This document shows positions 7,410 to 18,366 of a stretch of 40,893 bases of DNA, in pieces. This DNA is from Armatimonadota bacterium (GTDB lineage: Bacteria; Sysuimicrobiota; Sysuimicrobiia; Sysuimicrobiales; Humicultoraceae). Below the pieces are notes generated by a model, which searched no databases, was not told where the DNA came from, and saw only the letters and a program-made list of their open reading frames with translations. Location: positions 1 to 40,893 of the forward strand of contig JAVHMA010000029.1 of NCBI GenBank assembly GCA_031081715.1, written 5' to 3'. Within the stretch, counting starts at the first letter, position 1. Every line of letters starts with the position of its first letter. The translations under genes and the position numbers were made by a program.

Positions 7410-9602
7410 TCAGACCTCCAGACTGGTCCAGGCCGCGCGCAACGCGTCCACGGGCACCTCCACCGCGGCCGCCCTGGCTCCGGGCGGCGTGAGGCGGAGC
7501 CGGTCACCCTCCACGCGGCCAAGCGCGCAGAACGGCACACCCCGCGCGCGCGCCAGTGCTTCGAACACGCCGTACTGCGGCGGCGAGATCGAGACGACGA
7601 ACCGGCCCGGGCCCTCTCCGAAGAGCGTGGTCGGGCCGGCGGGCAGCGTCACCGCGGCTCCGTGCCCGCCGGCCATGCACGCCTCCGCGAGCGCGACCGC
7701 GAGCCCGCCGTCGGCGCAGTCGTGCGCGGATGCCAGCACCCCCTGGCGGACCGCGTCGCGCACGCACGCGATCGCCGCGACGGCGCGCGCGGGTGCCGGG
7801 TCCGCGGGCCGGCCGCGCGCCCGGCCCGCCACCACCTGGGCGTAGAGGCTCGCGCCCAGGCTGGCTTCACCGTCACCCACCACCGCGATCAGGTCGCCAG
7901 CCCGCTGGAACCCCGCCGGCACCGTGCGCGCGACGTCCGGGACCACGCCGGCGAGCCCGACCACCGGCGTCGGCGCGATGGCCCGGCCGCCCTCGGCCTC
8001 GTTGTAGAACGAGACGTTGCCGCCGACCACGGGCGCATCCAGGGCCCGACACGCCTCGGCGATGCCCTCGATCGTCTCGACGAACGTCCAGTAGACCGCG
8101 GGCCGTTCCGGACTCCCGAAGTTCAGGCAGTCGGTCACCGCCACGGGCTCAGCACCGACGCAGGCCAGATTCGCCGCGGCCTCGAGCACCACGAGCGCCC
8201 CCCCGCGGCGCGGATCGGCCGCGCACCACCGCGCGTTGCCGTCCGCGACCAGCGCCACGCCCAGCGGCGGCGCCTCCAGCACGCGCAGGACCGCGGCGTC
8301 ATCACCGGGCCGGACGACCGTGCGGATGCCGACCGAGTGGTCGTACTGCTGGTAGACCGCTCGCTTGCCGGCCACGTCCGGATGCGCCAGCAGCCGGAGC
8401 AGCACATCCGTCGGGTCGACCTCCGGCAGCACGGGCGGGCGCCAGCGCTCGTGCAGGTCCGCGGGTGGCTCGGACGGGGGATCGTATGCCGGCGCGTCGG
8501 CCAGGACGTCGGGCGGCAGGTCGGCGATCACCCGGCCGCCGGCCAGCACGCGCAGCCGCCGGTCGGCCGTTACCGTGCCCACGACCTCCGCGGTAAGCCC
8601 CCACCGACGGTAGATGGCGGCCACGGTCGCGGCCGCCGCTGGCGCCACCACCAGCAGCATGCGCTCCTGCGACTCGCTGAGCAGGATCTCCTCGGGCCGC
8701 ATCGCGGGCTCGCGCAGCGGCACGCGGTCAAGGTCGAGGGTCATCCCGACGCCGCCGCGCGACGCCATCTCGGACGCCGCGCAGGTGAGCCCGGCCGCGC
8801 CCATATCCTGCATGGCCACCACGCCGCCCGCCTCCAGCGCCTGGAGCGTCGCCTCGATCAGGAGCTTGCCCGCAAAGGGATCGCCCATCTGCACCGAGGC
8901 GCGGTCGGCGGCCGCTTGCGTCTCGTCGAGCTCCGCCGACGCGAACGCCGCGCCACCGATGCCGTCGCGGCCGGTGCGCGCGCCGACGTAGAGCACGACG
9001 TTGCCCGGGCCCGAGGCCGCGGCGGTCACCACCCGGTCGGCGCGCACCAGCCCCAGGCAGGCCACGTTGACCAGCGGGATGTCGCGGTAGCAGGGGTCGA
9101 TGCGCAGCTCGCCGCCGACCGTGGGCACGCCGATCGCGTTCCCGTAGCCGGCGATGCCGGCGACCACCCCGGCGGCCAGCCGCCGCGGCCGCGGCTCGTC
9201 CAGCGGCCCGAACCGCAGCGAGTCGAGCAGCGCCACGGGCCGTGCACCCATCGCCAGGATGTCGCGGATGATGCCGCCGATCCCGGTCGCCGCCCCGTTG
9301 TACGGATCCACCGCGCTGGGATGGTTGTGGCTCTCCATCTTGAAGGCGAGCGCCCAGCCGCCGCCGATGGCCACCACGCCCGCGTTCTCGCCCGGGCCGC
9401 TCACCACGCGCGGTGAGCGGCCAGGCAGCCGGCGCAGCGCGGTCTTCGAGTGCTTGTAGCCGCAGTGCTCGGACCACATCACGGCGAGCATGCGCGCTTC
9501 GACCGCGTTGGGCTCGCGGCCGAGGCGGGCATAGACCTCCGCGGCGTCTCGCGCCGACAGCCCCGCGCGCGTGGCCGCGCCAGCGGCGCGCACCGCGCTC
9601 AC
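7410..9602 (-). CDS. purL: Phosphoribosylformylglycinamidine synthase, large subunit (short PurL)
   Basis: This 730-residue PurL is the short Gram-positive/archaeal type that lacks a glutaminase domain and works with PurS and PurQ, both encoded immediately upstream. It makes FGAM from FGAR and ATP. Motifs include [12 protein letters not shown] near the N-terminus, the metal/ATP-binding [22 protein letters not shown], and in the second half [10 protein letters not shown]-like and [16 protein letters not shown]. The GTG start at 9602 overlaps the purQ stop (GTGA). Long open frames on the opposite strand here are codon-bias shadows. Confidence 0.97.
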   Translation of the reverse strand: MSAVRAAGAATRAGLSARDAAEVYARLGREPNAVEARMLAVMWSEHCGYKHSKTALRRLPGRSPRVVSGPGENAGVVAIGGGWALAFKMESHNHPSAVDPYNGAATGIGGIIRDILAMGARPVALLDSLRFGPLDEPRPRRLAAGVVAGIAGYGNAIGVPTVGGELRIDPCYRDIPLVNVACLGLVRADRVVTAAASGPGNVVLYVGARTGRDGIGGAAFASAELDETQAAADRASVQMGDPFAGKLLIEATLQALEAGGVVAMQDMGAAGLTCAASEMASRGGVGMTLDLDRVPLREPAMRPEEILLSESQERMLLVVAPAAAATVAAIYRRWGLTAEVVGTVTADRRLRVLAGGRVIADLPPDVLADAPAYDPPSEPPADLHERWRPPVLPEVDPTDVLLRLLAHPDVAGKRAVYQQYDHSVGIRTVVRPGDDAAVLRVLEAPPLGVALVADGNARWCAADPRRGGALVVLEAAANLACVGAEPVAVTDCLNFGSPERPAVYWTFVETIEGIAEACRALDAPVVGGNVSFYNEAEGGRAIAPTPVVGLAGVVPDVARTVPAGFQRAGDLIAVVGDGEASLGASLYAQVVAGRARGRPADPAPARAVAAIACVRDAVRQGVLASAHDCADGGLAVALAEACMAGGHGAAVTLPAGPTTLFGEGPGRFVVSISPPQYGVFEALARARGVPFCALGRVEGDRLRLTPPGARAAAVEVPVDALRAAWTSLEV

Positions 9603-10321
9603 CGCGCCGCTCCGCTGGTGGCCGGCCGGCGGGCGGCCAGCCAGGCGGCCGCGGACTCGAACAGGCGCCGCCCGTCAGCCGACCCGAGCAGCGCCTCGCT
9701 GGCACGCTCGGGGTGCGGCATGAGCCCCACCACGGTGCCCGCGGCGTTCGCCACGCCGGCGATCGCGGCCGCCGACCCGTTGGGGTTGGCCGAGGCCACC
9801 ACGCGGCCCCGCGCGTCGCAGTACCGGAAGACCACGCGGCCAGCGGCCTCCAGCGCGTCCAGCGTCTCGGGCGGCGCCAGGTAGGCGCCCTCGCCGTGCG
9901 CGATGGGCATCTCCAAGACGTCACCGAGCCGCAAGCCCGCGGTGAACGGCGTGGCGGTCGACTCCACCCGCACCCACACCGGATGGCACTGGAACCGCAG
10001 GCTGCGGTTGCGCATCAGCACGCCGGGCAGCAGCCGGGCCTCGGTGAGAATCTGGAACCCATTGCAGATGCCCAGCACCGGTCCGCCCGAGGCGGCGAAC
10101 GCCCGGACCGCGGGCATGACCGCCGCGGTCGCCGCCACCGCGCCGCTGCGCAGGTAGTCGCCGTAGGAGAACCCGCCCGGAAGCACCAGCGCGTCGATCC
10201 CGTCCAGCGAGCGGTCGGCGTGCCAGACCTCGGCGACGTCGGCGCCGAGGACCGCACGCAGGACGTGGACGCAGTCGCGGTCGCAGTTCGCGCCGGGAAA
10301 CACCACGACGCCCCAGGTCAT
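9599..10321 (-). CDS. purQ: Phosphoribosylformylglycinamidine synthase, glutaminase subunit
   Basis: PurQ is a class I (triad) glutamine amidotransferase that supplies ammonia to PurL. The 240-residue product starts at ATG 10321 within the purS stop (ATGA); it begins [16 protein letters not shown], typical of the family. The nucleophile elbow is [11 protein letters not shown], and the His-Glu pair is in [24 protein letters not shown] is also diagnostic. The frame continues upstream inside purS, but that extension has no family similarity. Confidence 0.96.
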   Translation of the reverse strand: MTWGVVVFPGANCDRDCVHVLRAVLGADVAEVWHADRSLDGIDALVLPGGFSYGDYLRSGAVAATAAVMPAVRAFAASGGPVLGICNGFQILTEARLLPGVLMRNRSLRFQCHPVWVRVESTATPFTAGLRLGDVLEMPIAHGEGAYLAPPETLDALEAAGRVVFRYCDARGRVVASANPNGSAAAIAGVANAAGTVVGLMPHPERASEALLGSADGRRLFESAAAWLAARRPATSGAAR

Positions 10322-10557
10322 CGCACCGCCTCCGGCTCCTCCACGGTCCACGTCTCGATCAACGGGTTGGCCAGGAAGCGCTCGCACATTTCGTCCACCC
10401 GGGCGCGCAGCGCCTCAGGCACGGCCAGCTCGACCACCTTGCCCACCCGCGCGCCCTCCACCGGGTAGCCGAGCGCTCGCAGCCCGGCCAGGATGGCCTG
10501 GCCCGGTGCGTCGAGCACGCCGGGCTTCAGCATCACCGTGACGCGCACTGTCGGCAT
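10318..10557 (-). CDS. purS: Phosphoribosylformylglycinamidine synthase subunit PurS
   Basis: PurS is the small structural subunit bridging PurL and PurQ. The 79 residues have the normal size. The sequence shows [18 protein letters not shown], the conserved G-x-R-x-GK element ([10 protein letters not shown]), and LANPLIETW near the end. ATG 10557 directly abuts the purC stop with no spacer, and its own stop overlaps purQ. Confidence 0.95.
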   Translation of the reverse strand: MPTVRVTVMLKPGVLDAPGQAILAGLRALGYPVEGARVGKVVELAVPEALRARVDEMCERFLANPLIETWTVEEPEAVR

Positions 10558-11460
10558 CTAGCGCAGCTCCTCTCCTACGAGGCGGCGGTAGGTTTCCCGG
10601 TAGCGGCCGCGGGTCGCCTCGACGACCTCGGCCGGCAGGACCGGCGCCGGCGGCTCGCGATTCCAGCCCGATGCCAGCAGGTGGTTGCGGACATACTGCT
10701 TGTCGAACGACACGAGCTCGCCCCGGGCGTAGGCGTCCGCGTCCCAGTATCGGGACGAATCCGGGGTCAGCGCCTCGTCGATGAGCGCGAGCGTCCCGTC
10801 GGGCAGCACGCCGAACTCGAACTTCGTGTCCGCGAGCAGAAGCCCGCAGGCGGCTGCGTGAGCGTGCGCGTAGCCGTAGAGGGCCAGGCTGGTCTCGCGC
10901 AGGCGCGAGGCGAGCTCCTCGCCCACGAGCGTGGCGGCCTGCTCGAAGGTGACGTTCTGGTCGTGCCCGCTCACGGCCTTGGTCGCCGGCGTAAAGATGG
11001 GTCCCTCCAGCCGCGCGCCCTCGACCAGCCCCTCGGGCAGGCGCACCCCACAGATGGCGCCCTCTCGCCTGTAGTCCTGCCAGCCGCCGCCGGCCAGGTA
11101 ACCGCGCACGACGCACTCCAGGTCGATGCGCGCGGCGCGGCGCACCAGCATCGCGCGGCCGGCGAGCAGGGCGCGGTGCGGGCGTACCGCCTCGGGCATC
11201 GCGTCGATGTCCGCGGTGATCATGTGGTTGGGGACGAGCGCGCGGGTCCGCGCGAACCAGAACGCCGAGAGCTGCGTGAGGATGCGGCCCTTGTCCGGGA
11301 CCGGCGTGGGGAGCACGCTGTCGAACGCGGAGATACGGTCGGTGGCGACGATCAGCAACGCGTCGCCGAGCGCGTAGACGTCGCGCACCTTGCCGCGCGC
11401 GTAGACCGGCATGGGCAGGTTGGTCGCCTGGACCGGCGGCGCCGCGGCCGGCGGAATCAC
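10558..11460 (-). CDS. purC: SAICAR synthetase (phosphoribosylaminoimidazole-succinocarboxamide synthase)
   Basis: PurC joins aspartate to CAIR with ATP. The 300-residue version belongs to the longer class of about 300 residues rather than the ~240-residue Bacillus-like form. Motifs: ARGKVRDVY near the N-terminus, VATDRISAFD, ECVVRGYLAGGGW, LADTKFEFG and IDEALTPDSSRYW. The start is set at GTG 11460 because it overlaps the purB stop (GTGA) and gives the expected N-terminus; the frame stays open further upstream inside purB. Confidence 0.94.
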   Translation of the reverse strand: MIPPAAAPPVQATNLPMPVYARGKVRDVYALGDALLIVATDRISAFDSVLPTPVPDKGRILTQLSAFWFARTRALVPNHMITADIDAMPEAVRPHRALLAGRAMLVRRAARIDLECVVRGYLAGGGWQDYRREGAICGVRLPEGLVEGARLEGPIFTPATKAVSGHDQNVTFEQAATLVGEELASRLRETSLALYGYAHAHAAACGLLLADTKFEFGVLPDGTLALIDEALTPDSSRYWDADAYARGELVSFDKQYVRNHLLASGWNREPPAPVLPAEVVEATRGRYRETYRRLVGEELR

Positions 11461-12848
11461 CGGGCGCCTCCTCCCTGGCCGGACGGCGCGTCCTCCGCCG
11501 ACGCCTCGACCGCGGGCGCACCCGGCTGGCGCAGCCCGGTCGCCGAGGCGCTGGCCCCGCGCGGGATGCCGGCCCGCTCGAGAATCAGGTCCACGTGGCG
11601 AAGGTAGGGCGCCAGGTCGAAGCACGCGTCCAGGGCGGAGGCGGGCAGCGCACCGGCGGAGGCCACCAGGTCGCGGAACCGGCCCTCGCCGTCGCGCGCC
11701 CGCCGCGCAGCGTCCTGCACGATCGCGTAGGCGTCCTCGCGGCTGCGGCCCGCGGCCATCAGCGCGAGCAGCACCCGATGGCTGAAGACGAGGCCGTCGG
11801 AGGCCTCAAGGTTGCGGCGCATGACGTCGGGGAAGACGCGCAGCCCCTCGAGCACCCGGCGCAGCGTGCGCAGCATGTAGTGGACCAGGCCGGTGACCTG
11901 CGGCAGGATCAGGCGCTCGGCGGAGGAGTGGCTGATGTCGCGCTCGCCCCACAGCGCCTGGTTCTCGAGCGCGGTTACCACGGCGCCGCGCACCGTGCGC
12001 GCCAGCCCGCAGAGACGCTCGCAGAGGATCGGGTTGCGCTTGTGCGGCATGGCCGACGATCCGGTCTGACCCGGGTGGAAGGGCTCCTCCACCTCGCCGA
12101 CCTCGGTCCGCTGCAGGCCGCGGAGTTCCGTCGCGATCTTCTCGACCGTGCCCGCGAGGATCGCGAGCGCGGCGACGTACTCCGCGTGCCGGTCGCGCTG
12201 CAGGATCTGGCTGCTCACCGGCGCCGGGAGGAGCCCCAGCCCCGCGCAGACCGCGGCCTCGACCTCAGGTGGAGTGTGCGCGAACGTACCGACCTCGCCC
12301 GACAGCTTGCCCACCCGCACCGCCTCGCGCGCCGCGCGCAGCCGCCCCTCGGCGCGGCCCAGCTCGGCGTGCCAAACGGCGACCTTGACGCCGAAGGTGA
12401 TCGGCTCGGCCTGCATGCCGTGCGTCCGACCGGCCATGACCGTGCCCCGGTGGCGGTCGGCGAGCGCGGCGGTCGTCCCGCACAGCGAGCGGAGTTCGTC
12501 GAGGATGAGGTCGGCCGCGCGCACGAGCAACACGGCGAGCGCGGTGTCCACGACGTCGGAGGAGCCCAGGCCGCGGTGCAGATACGACGCGTCGGGCCCG
12601 GTCAGCTCGGCGACCGACCGGAGGAACGCCACGACGTCGTGCTGGGTCTGCTCGCGCTCGATCTCCTCGATGCGCGAGGTCGTCCCGCGGCGCGCGGTGC
12701 GGCGCAGCCGCGCGGCGACCTCGCGCGGGACCAGACCCAGCGCGGCCTGCGCCTCGACCGCGAGCAGCTCGATTTCGAGCCACAGGTCGAACCGCTGCTC
12801 GGCGGACCACAGCGCGCGCATCTCGGGCGTGAGGTACCGGGCGATCAC
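11457..12848 (-). CDS. purB: Adenylosuccinate lyase
   Basis: PurB cleaves SAICAR to AICAR and adenylosuccinate to AMP. The 463-residue protein starts at GTG 12848, overlapping the purA stop by four bases, and begins IARYLTPEMRALWSAEQRF as usual. It carries TSRIEEIEREQTQHDVVAF, the catalytic-base region AGRTHGMQAEPITFG, and the fumarase/aspartase-superfamily signature loop GSSAMPHKRNPI with its mobile catalytic Ser. About 25 residues of low-complexity tail follow the conserved C-terminus. Confidence 0.95.
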   Translation of the reverse strand: MIARYLTPEMRALWSAEQRFDLWLEIELLAVEAQAALGLVPREVAARLRRTARRGTTSRIEEIEREQTQHDVVAFLRSVAELTGPDASYLHRGLGSSDVVDTALAVLLVRAADLILDELRSLCGTTAALADRHRGTVMAGRTHGMQAEPITFGVKVAVWHAELGRAEGRLRAAREAVRVGKLSGEVGTFAHTPPEVEAAVCAGLGLLPAPVSSQILQRDRHAEYVAALAILAGTVEKIATELRGLQRTEVGEVEEPFHPGQTGSSAMPHKRNPILCERLCGLARTVRGAVVTALENQALWGERDISHSSAERLILPQVTGLVHYMLRTLRRVLEGLRVFPDVMRRNLEASDGLVFSHRVLLALMAAGRSREDAYAIVQDAARRARDGEGRFRDLVASAGALPASALDACFDLAPYLRHVDLILERAGIPRGASASATGLRQPGAPAVEASAEDAPSGQGGGAR

Positions 12849-14131
12849 CGCACCACCCCGGACGCGCTCGGGGGCGCCAGGCGCAGGAACTGCTCGCGCC
12901 GCTGGCCCAGGCCCACCATCGTGACCGGCACGCCCACGAGCGCGGCGATCCGGTCCAGGAACAGCCGCGCGGCCACCGGCAGGTCGGATGGGCGCTCGAC
13001 CCGCGCCGGCAGCGTCCAGCCCGGCAGAGTCTCGTAGACTGGCTCGACCTCCGCCAGCGTCGGCGTATCCGGCATCGTGGCAAACGTCTGCCCGCGGTGG
13101 CGGTACGCGGTGGCGACCTCGACCGTGTCGCGGCCGGTGAGCACGTCCAGCTTCATCACGGCCAGCTCGGTGAACCCGGCCACCTCGGCGGCAAACCGAG
13201 CCGCGACTGCGTCGAACCACCCGCAGCGCCGCGGCCGGCCCGTGGTCGCGCCGTACTCACCGCCGGCCTGCCGGATTTCGTCGGCCGTCGCGCCGTGGAG
13301 CTCGGTGGGAAACGGCCCGGCGCCCACCGCGGTCGCATACGCCTTCACTACGCCGACGACGCGCGTGATGCGCGCGGCCGGTACGCCGGCGCCGGCGGCC
13401 GCGCCGCCGGGCAGACAGGTGGACGAGGTGACGTAGGGGTAGACACCCCAGTCCAGGTCGCGCATCACACCCAGGTGGCCTTCGAGCAGGATATGGCGGT
13501 CGGCGCGCAACGCCGCCTGGACGAGCGGGTGCGTGTCCACGATGCGGCCGCCGAGCGCCTCCCGCCACCGCGCGCACCGCGCCAGGACCGAGGCGGCATC
13601 GGCCGCGTCGGCGGAAGGGAGCAGCCGGTTCGCGCGCGCCACCTGCTCGCGCACTTGCGTGGCCAGGTAGTCGGGGTGCAGCAGGTCACCCATCCGCACG
13701 CCGACGCGCGCCGCCTTGTCCGCGTAGGCGGGCCAGATGCCCTGGCGCGTGGTGCCGAGCTGGCCGGCGCCGCGGCGCTCTTCCTCTCGCTCGTCGAGGC
13801 GCACGTGGTGCGGGAAGACCACCTGCGCGCGGTTCGAGACCAGGACGTTGTGCGTGACCACGCCGTGGCGCTCCAGCAGGGCGAGCTCATCGAGCAGCGC
13901 GTCCGGATTGACCACAACGCCCGGGCCGATCAGGCACGTGACCCGCGGGTGCAGCACGCCCGACGGCACCAGGTGCAGCCGGAACGTCCCCTGGTCGCTG
14001 ACGATGGTGTGGCCGGCGTTCGTGCCGCCGTTGTAGCGGACGACCAGGTCGGCCTCGGCCGCCAGCGCGTCGACGACCTTGCCCTTGCCCTCGTCGCCCC
14101 AGTGCGCGCCGACGACCGCGGTGACCGGCAC
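12845..14131 (-). CDS. purA: Adenylosuccinate synthetase, with a variant IMP-binding loop
   Basis: PurA uses GTP to join IMP and aspartate, the first committed step to AMP. The 428-residue chain starts at GTG 14131. The GTP/IMP loop GAHWGDEGKGKVVD (normally GxQWGDEGKGK) and RYNGGTNAGHTI are intact. Two stretches differ from the E. coli-type enzyme: GTTRQGIWPAY replaces GTTGRGIGPAY, and LLEGHLGVMRDLDWG replaces the usual FEGAQGTLLDIDHG, so the Gln that contacts IMP in E. coli is changed. I believe a divergent subclass exists in some phyla, so activity is likely. It lies between purD and purB in the operon. Confidence 0.93.
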   Translation of the reverse strand: MPVTAVVGAHWGDEGKGKVVDALAAEADLVVRYNGGTNAGHTIVSDQGTFRLHLVPSGVLHPRVTCLIGPGVVVNPDALLDELALLERHGVVTHNVLVSNRAQVVFPHHVRLDEREEERRGAGQLGTTRQGIWPAYADKAARVGVRMGDLLHPDYLATQVREQVARANRLLPSADAADAASVLARCARWREALGGRIVDTHPLVQAALRADRHILLEGHLGVMRDLDWGVYPYVTSSTCLPGGAAAGAGVPAARITRVVGVVKAYATAVGAGPFPTELHGATADEIRQAGGEYGATTGRPRRCGWFDAVAARFAAEVAGFTELAVMKLDVLTGRDTVEVATAYRHRGQTFATMPDTPTLAEVEPVYETLPGWTLPARVERPSDLPVAARLFLDRIAALVGVPVTMVGLGQRREQFLRLAPPSASGVVR

Positions 14132-14136
14132 AGGCC

Positions 14137-15420
14137 CTATCTCCGTGCCGCCGGCTCGGCCGCCAGCCGGGCGCCGATGTCCGCGCGGAACTGCATGCCG
14201 TCGAACCGGATGCCGGCGATGGCGGCGTACGCCGCCCGACGCGCGCCGGCGAGGTCGGCGCCCTGCCCGGTCACCGTGAGCACGCGCCCCCCGGCGATCA
14301 CCAGGCGCCCGTCGCGCATGGCGGTGCCACCGTGGAAGACCAGCGCGGCTTGCCGAGCGGCCCCGATGCCCTCGATCGGCGCGCCGGTCCTGGGCGCTGC
14401 CGGGTAGCCCGGCGCGGCCAGGACCACGCCCACCGCGGCGCCGGACGACGGCGCGATCGCCGGCGCCCGGCCGCGTGCCAGCGCGTCAGCCAGATCAGGA
14501 AGACCCGCTTCCAACAGGGGCAGGATCACCTGCGCCTCGGGATCACCCAGCCGGCAGTTGAACTCGAGCACCATCGGACCCCGGGCCGTCAGCATCAGGC
14601 CGACGAAGAGCACGCCGCGATACGGCCGGCCCTCGGCGACGAGCGCCGAGGCGACGGGCTGGACGATCTCGCGAAGGATCCGCTCGCGCAACGTGGAGTC
14701 GAGCGCGACCGGCGCCGCCGCGCCCATGCCGCCGGTGTTAGGGCCACGGTCACCGTCGGCCAAGCGCTTGTGGTCGCGGGCAGCCGGCAGCAGGCAGACC
14801 GCCTCGCCGTCTATGAGCGCGAAGACGCTGGCCTCGTCGCCCTCGAGGCGTTCCTCCACGACGATGCGACGGCCCGCATCGCCGAACGCCCCGTCGGCCA
14901 GCATGGCGCGGGCCGCGCGCAGGGCCTCGTCGGGGTCGTCGCACACGACGACGCCCTTGCCCGCCGCCAGACCGTCCGCCTTGACCACCGGCGGGCTGTC
15001 CTGCGCGCGGATGTACGCCAGCGCCGCGGCCAGGTCGTCGAAGGTCCGCGCGCGCGCCGTGGGAATGCCCCACCGAGCCATGAGGGCCTTGGCGAAGGCC
15101 TTGCTGCCCTCGATCGTCGCGGCTGATGCCTCCGGGCCGAGCACGCGCAGCCCGCGTGCGCGCAACCGGTCCGCCAGCCCGGCGACCAGCGGCGCCTCAG
15201 GACCGATGACCGTGAGGTCCGCGGCCACGGAGGCCGCCGCGGCGGCGAGACCGTCCAAATCGCCGAGACGGCCAGGCACGAGGGTGGCGATCTCGCCGAT
15301 CCCCGGGTTGCCGGGCGCGCAAAAGAGACGAGCACCAGGATAGTGTCGTCGGAGGTGCCAGACCAGAGCGTGCTCCCTGGCACCAGTCCCAATAACGAAC
15401 AATGAATGGTAAGAACGCAT
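14137..15420 (-). CDS. purD: Phosphoribosylamine-glycine ligase (GAR synthetase)
   Basis: PurD makes GAR from phosphoribosylamine, glycine and ATP and is the first gene of the pur operon. Its ATP-grasp features are VIGTGAREHALVW, the glycine-rich VVKADGLAAGKGVVV, DHKRLADGDRGPNTGGMGA and LEFNCRLGDPEAQ. ATG 15420 gives 427 residues. There is no Shine-Dalgarno upstream of it, and family members usually begin just before VIG, so a TTG codon seven residues later (15399) is a possible alternative start. The stop lies five bases before purA. Confidence 0.94.
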   Translation of the reverse strand: MRSYHSLFVIGTGAREHALVWHLRRHYPGARLFCAPGNPGIGEIATLVPGRLGDLDGLAAAAASVAADLTVIGPEAPLVAGLADRLRARGLRVLGPEASAATIEGSKAFAKALMARWGIPTARARTFDDLAAALAYIRAQDSPPVVKADGLAAGKGVVVCDDPDEALRAARAMLADGAFGDAGRRIVVEERLEGDEASVFALIDGEAVCLLPAARDHKRLADGDRGPNTGGMGAAAPVALDSTLRERILREIVQPVASALVAEGRPYRGVLFVGLMLTARGPMVLEFNCRLGDPEAQVILPLLEAGLPDLADALARGRAPAIAPSSGAAVGVVLAAPGYPAAPRTGAPIEGIGAARQAALVFHGGTAMRDGRLVIAGGRVLTVTGQGADLAGARRAAYAAIAGIRFDGMQFRADIGARLAAEPAARR

Positions 15421-15474
15421 ATAATATTCGGATTTATCGGCTAGTCGCAGGGATGGGACGGACTCCCGGGTGAA

Positions 15475-15503
15475 AAGATACCATGAATTCCGTACGAGGG
15501 CAA
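15475..15503 (-). promoter_or_regulatory. Predicted promoter of the pur operon
   Basis: On the minus strand, TTGCCC (15503-15498) and TATCTT (15480-15475) are separated by 17 bases and sit in an unusually AT-rich stretch about 55 bases ahead of purD. Each hexamer matches the vegetative consensus at four of six positions. A second AT-rich motif, TATTAT, abuts the purD ATG but has no matching -35. I saw no purine riboswitch or PurR box. Confidence 0.4.
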
Positions 15504-15527
15504 GCGCCGCGTCGGCTCAGGCGGCGC
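15504..15527 (-). terminator. Hairpin between the YceI gene and the pur promoter, possible terminator
   Basis: GCGCCGC and GCGGCGC (seven pairs, ten-base loop) lie about 20 bases past the YceI stop. Only two T residues follow on the minus strand, so intrinsic termination is doubtful. Its position just upstream of the pur -35 fits a transcriptional boundary. Confidence 0.3.
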
Positions 15528-15544
15528 CGGCGAGCGTGCAGCGC

Positions 15545-16198
15545 CTACTGCGGCCTGGCCACGAACCGGAACTCCAGCCGTGCCTCGTTCTCCGCGCGCA
15601 GGATGCCGAGGATGGACGGCGGGTCGAAGCCGAAGTCAGTCATCCTGATTGTGGTGCGGCCGGTCACCACGAGGGTGCTACCCTCGAGCCTGATCTGCGA
15701 CTCGAAGGTGGTGGGCCGGGTCACGGTCCGGATCTTCAGGTTCCCCGTGATCTGCACCGGGATCTCGCGGCCCTCCTGGTAAGCCGGGGGCAGGCCCTCG
15801 ATCTGCGTGGGCGAGAACTCGGCGAGCGGGAAGCGCGAGGACTCCAGCCAACGCTCGCGGATCGCGTTGTCGCGCCGGGCGCTGTCGGACCGGAACTGGC
15901 TGATGTCGATCGCGATGGTGCCGATGCGGCTCGCCGCCGGCCGCGCCCGGTCCACGACGATCTCCCCTCTGACGACCGTGGTCACGCCGACCGCGGTGTT
16001 GAGGCGGTTGCCCTCGTTGATGAAAGTCTCGTTGACGCGATAGGTGACGCTGGACTCGCCCGGAACGATGACGAACCGCTGGACACCCGCCGGCACCTGC
16101 GCCGTCGTGACCGCGCCGGCCGCCGCCATCCGGGTGCCCACCGGGACAGCCGCCGCCAGCACGATCGCCACGCCCGTCACCCACACGCCTCGCATCAT
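15545..16198 (-). CDS. Secreted YceI-family lipid/isoprenoid-binding protein
   Basis: YceI-like proteins are extracytoplasmic lipocalin-shaped proteins that bind polyisoprenoid lipids; the physiological role is often unclear. The start is ATG 16198 (or the adjacent ATG 16195), preceded by AAAGGAGGAGGG. The frame runs further upstream but that part has no RBS. The 217 residues open with a signal peptide (hydrophobic core about residues 4-20). The YceI domain then covers the rest: PGESSVTYRVNETF, a region with DISQFRSDSARRDNAIRE, SSRFPLAEF, and IRMTDFGFDPPS near the C-terminus. It stands between groEL and the pur operon as a probable single transcription unit. Confidence 0.88.
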   Translation of the reverse strand: MMRGVWVTGVAIVLAAAVPVGTRMAAAGAVTTAQVPAGVQRFVIVPGESSVTYRVNETFINEGNRLNTAVGVTTVVRGEIVVDRARPAASRIGTIAIDISQFRSDSARRDNAIRERWLESSRFPLAEFSPTQIEGLPPAYQEGREIPVQITGNLKIRTVTRPTTFESQIRLEGSTLVVTGRTTIRMTDFGFDPPSILGILRAENEARLEFRFVARPQ

Positions 16199-16296
16199 GC
16201 CCTCCTCCTTTGCGCCGCCGAGACGGGACCGCCTCGCATCACGGGAGTCCAACGCGGCGGCGACGCGGAATGTTCCCGCCCCTCGCCCCCACGCGC

Positions 16297-16330
16297 GGGC
16301 GCCCGCGGGGCGGTGGCCCCGCGGGCGCCC
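16297..16330 (-). terminator. Perfect 15-bp GC hairpin after groEL, likely terminator
   Basis: GGGCGCCCGCGGGGC (16297-16311) is perfectly complementary to 16316-16330 around a four-base loop. It begins 21 bp past the groEL stop. Neither strand has a T-tract after it, so it may act as a Rho-assisted terminator, an RNA-stabilising 3' end, or both. Confidence 0.5.
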
Positions 16331-16351
16331 GAGACCGGTCCTGACCGACCG

Positions 16352-18290
<1,939 letters not shown>

Positions 18291-18330
18291 CGTCTGCGTC
18301 CCTCCTCGTTCTGGGTGTGCGGTCGGGGAT

Positions 18331-18357
18331 TTAGCACTCTCGCCTGGAGAGTGCCAG
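18331..18357 (-). promoter_or_regulatory. CIRCE operator (HrcA binding site)
   Basis: The plus strand reads TTAGCACTC, nine bases, then GAGTGCCAG. This matches the CIRCE consensus TTAGCACTC-N9-GAGTGCTAA at 16 of 18 positions. It starts about three bases downstream of the predicted transcription start and ends 40 bp before groES, where HrcA would block transcription. No hrcA gene is in the window. Confidence 0.92.
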
Positions 18358-18366
18358 CCACCCCCC

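Noticed and set aside
6222-9416. Very long open frame on the plus strand opposite purL and purF
   Set aside because: It encodes low-complexity Arg/His/Gly/Ala sequence with no conserved motif and lies wholly antisense to two certain genes. Such frames are expected from third-position G/C bias.
15421-15426. TATTAT just before purD as a -10 element
   Set aside because: It abuts the ATG and has no -35 at a suitable distance; the TTGCCC/TATCTT pair further upstream is better.
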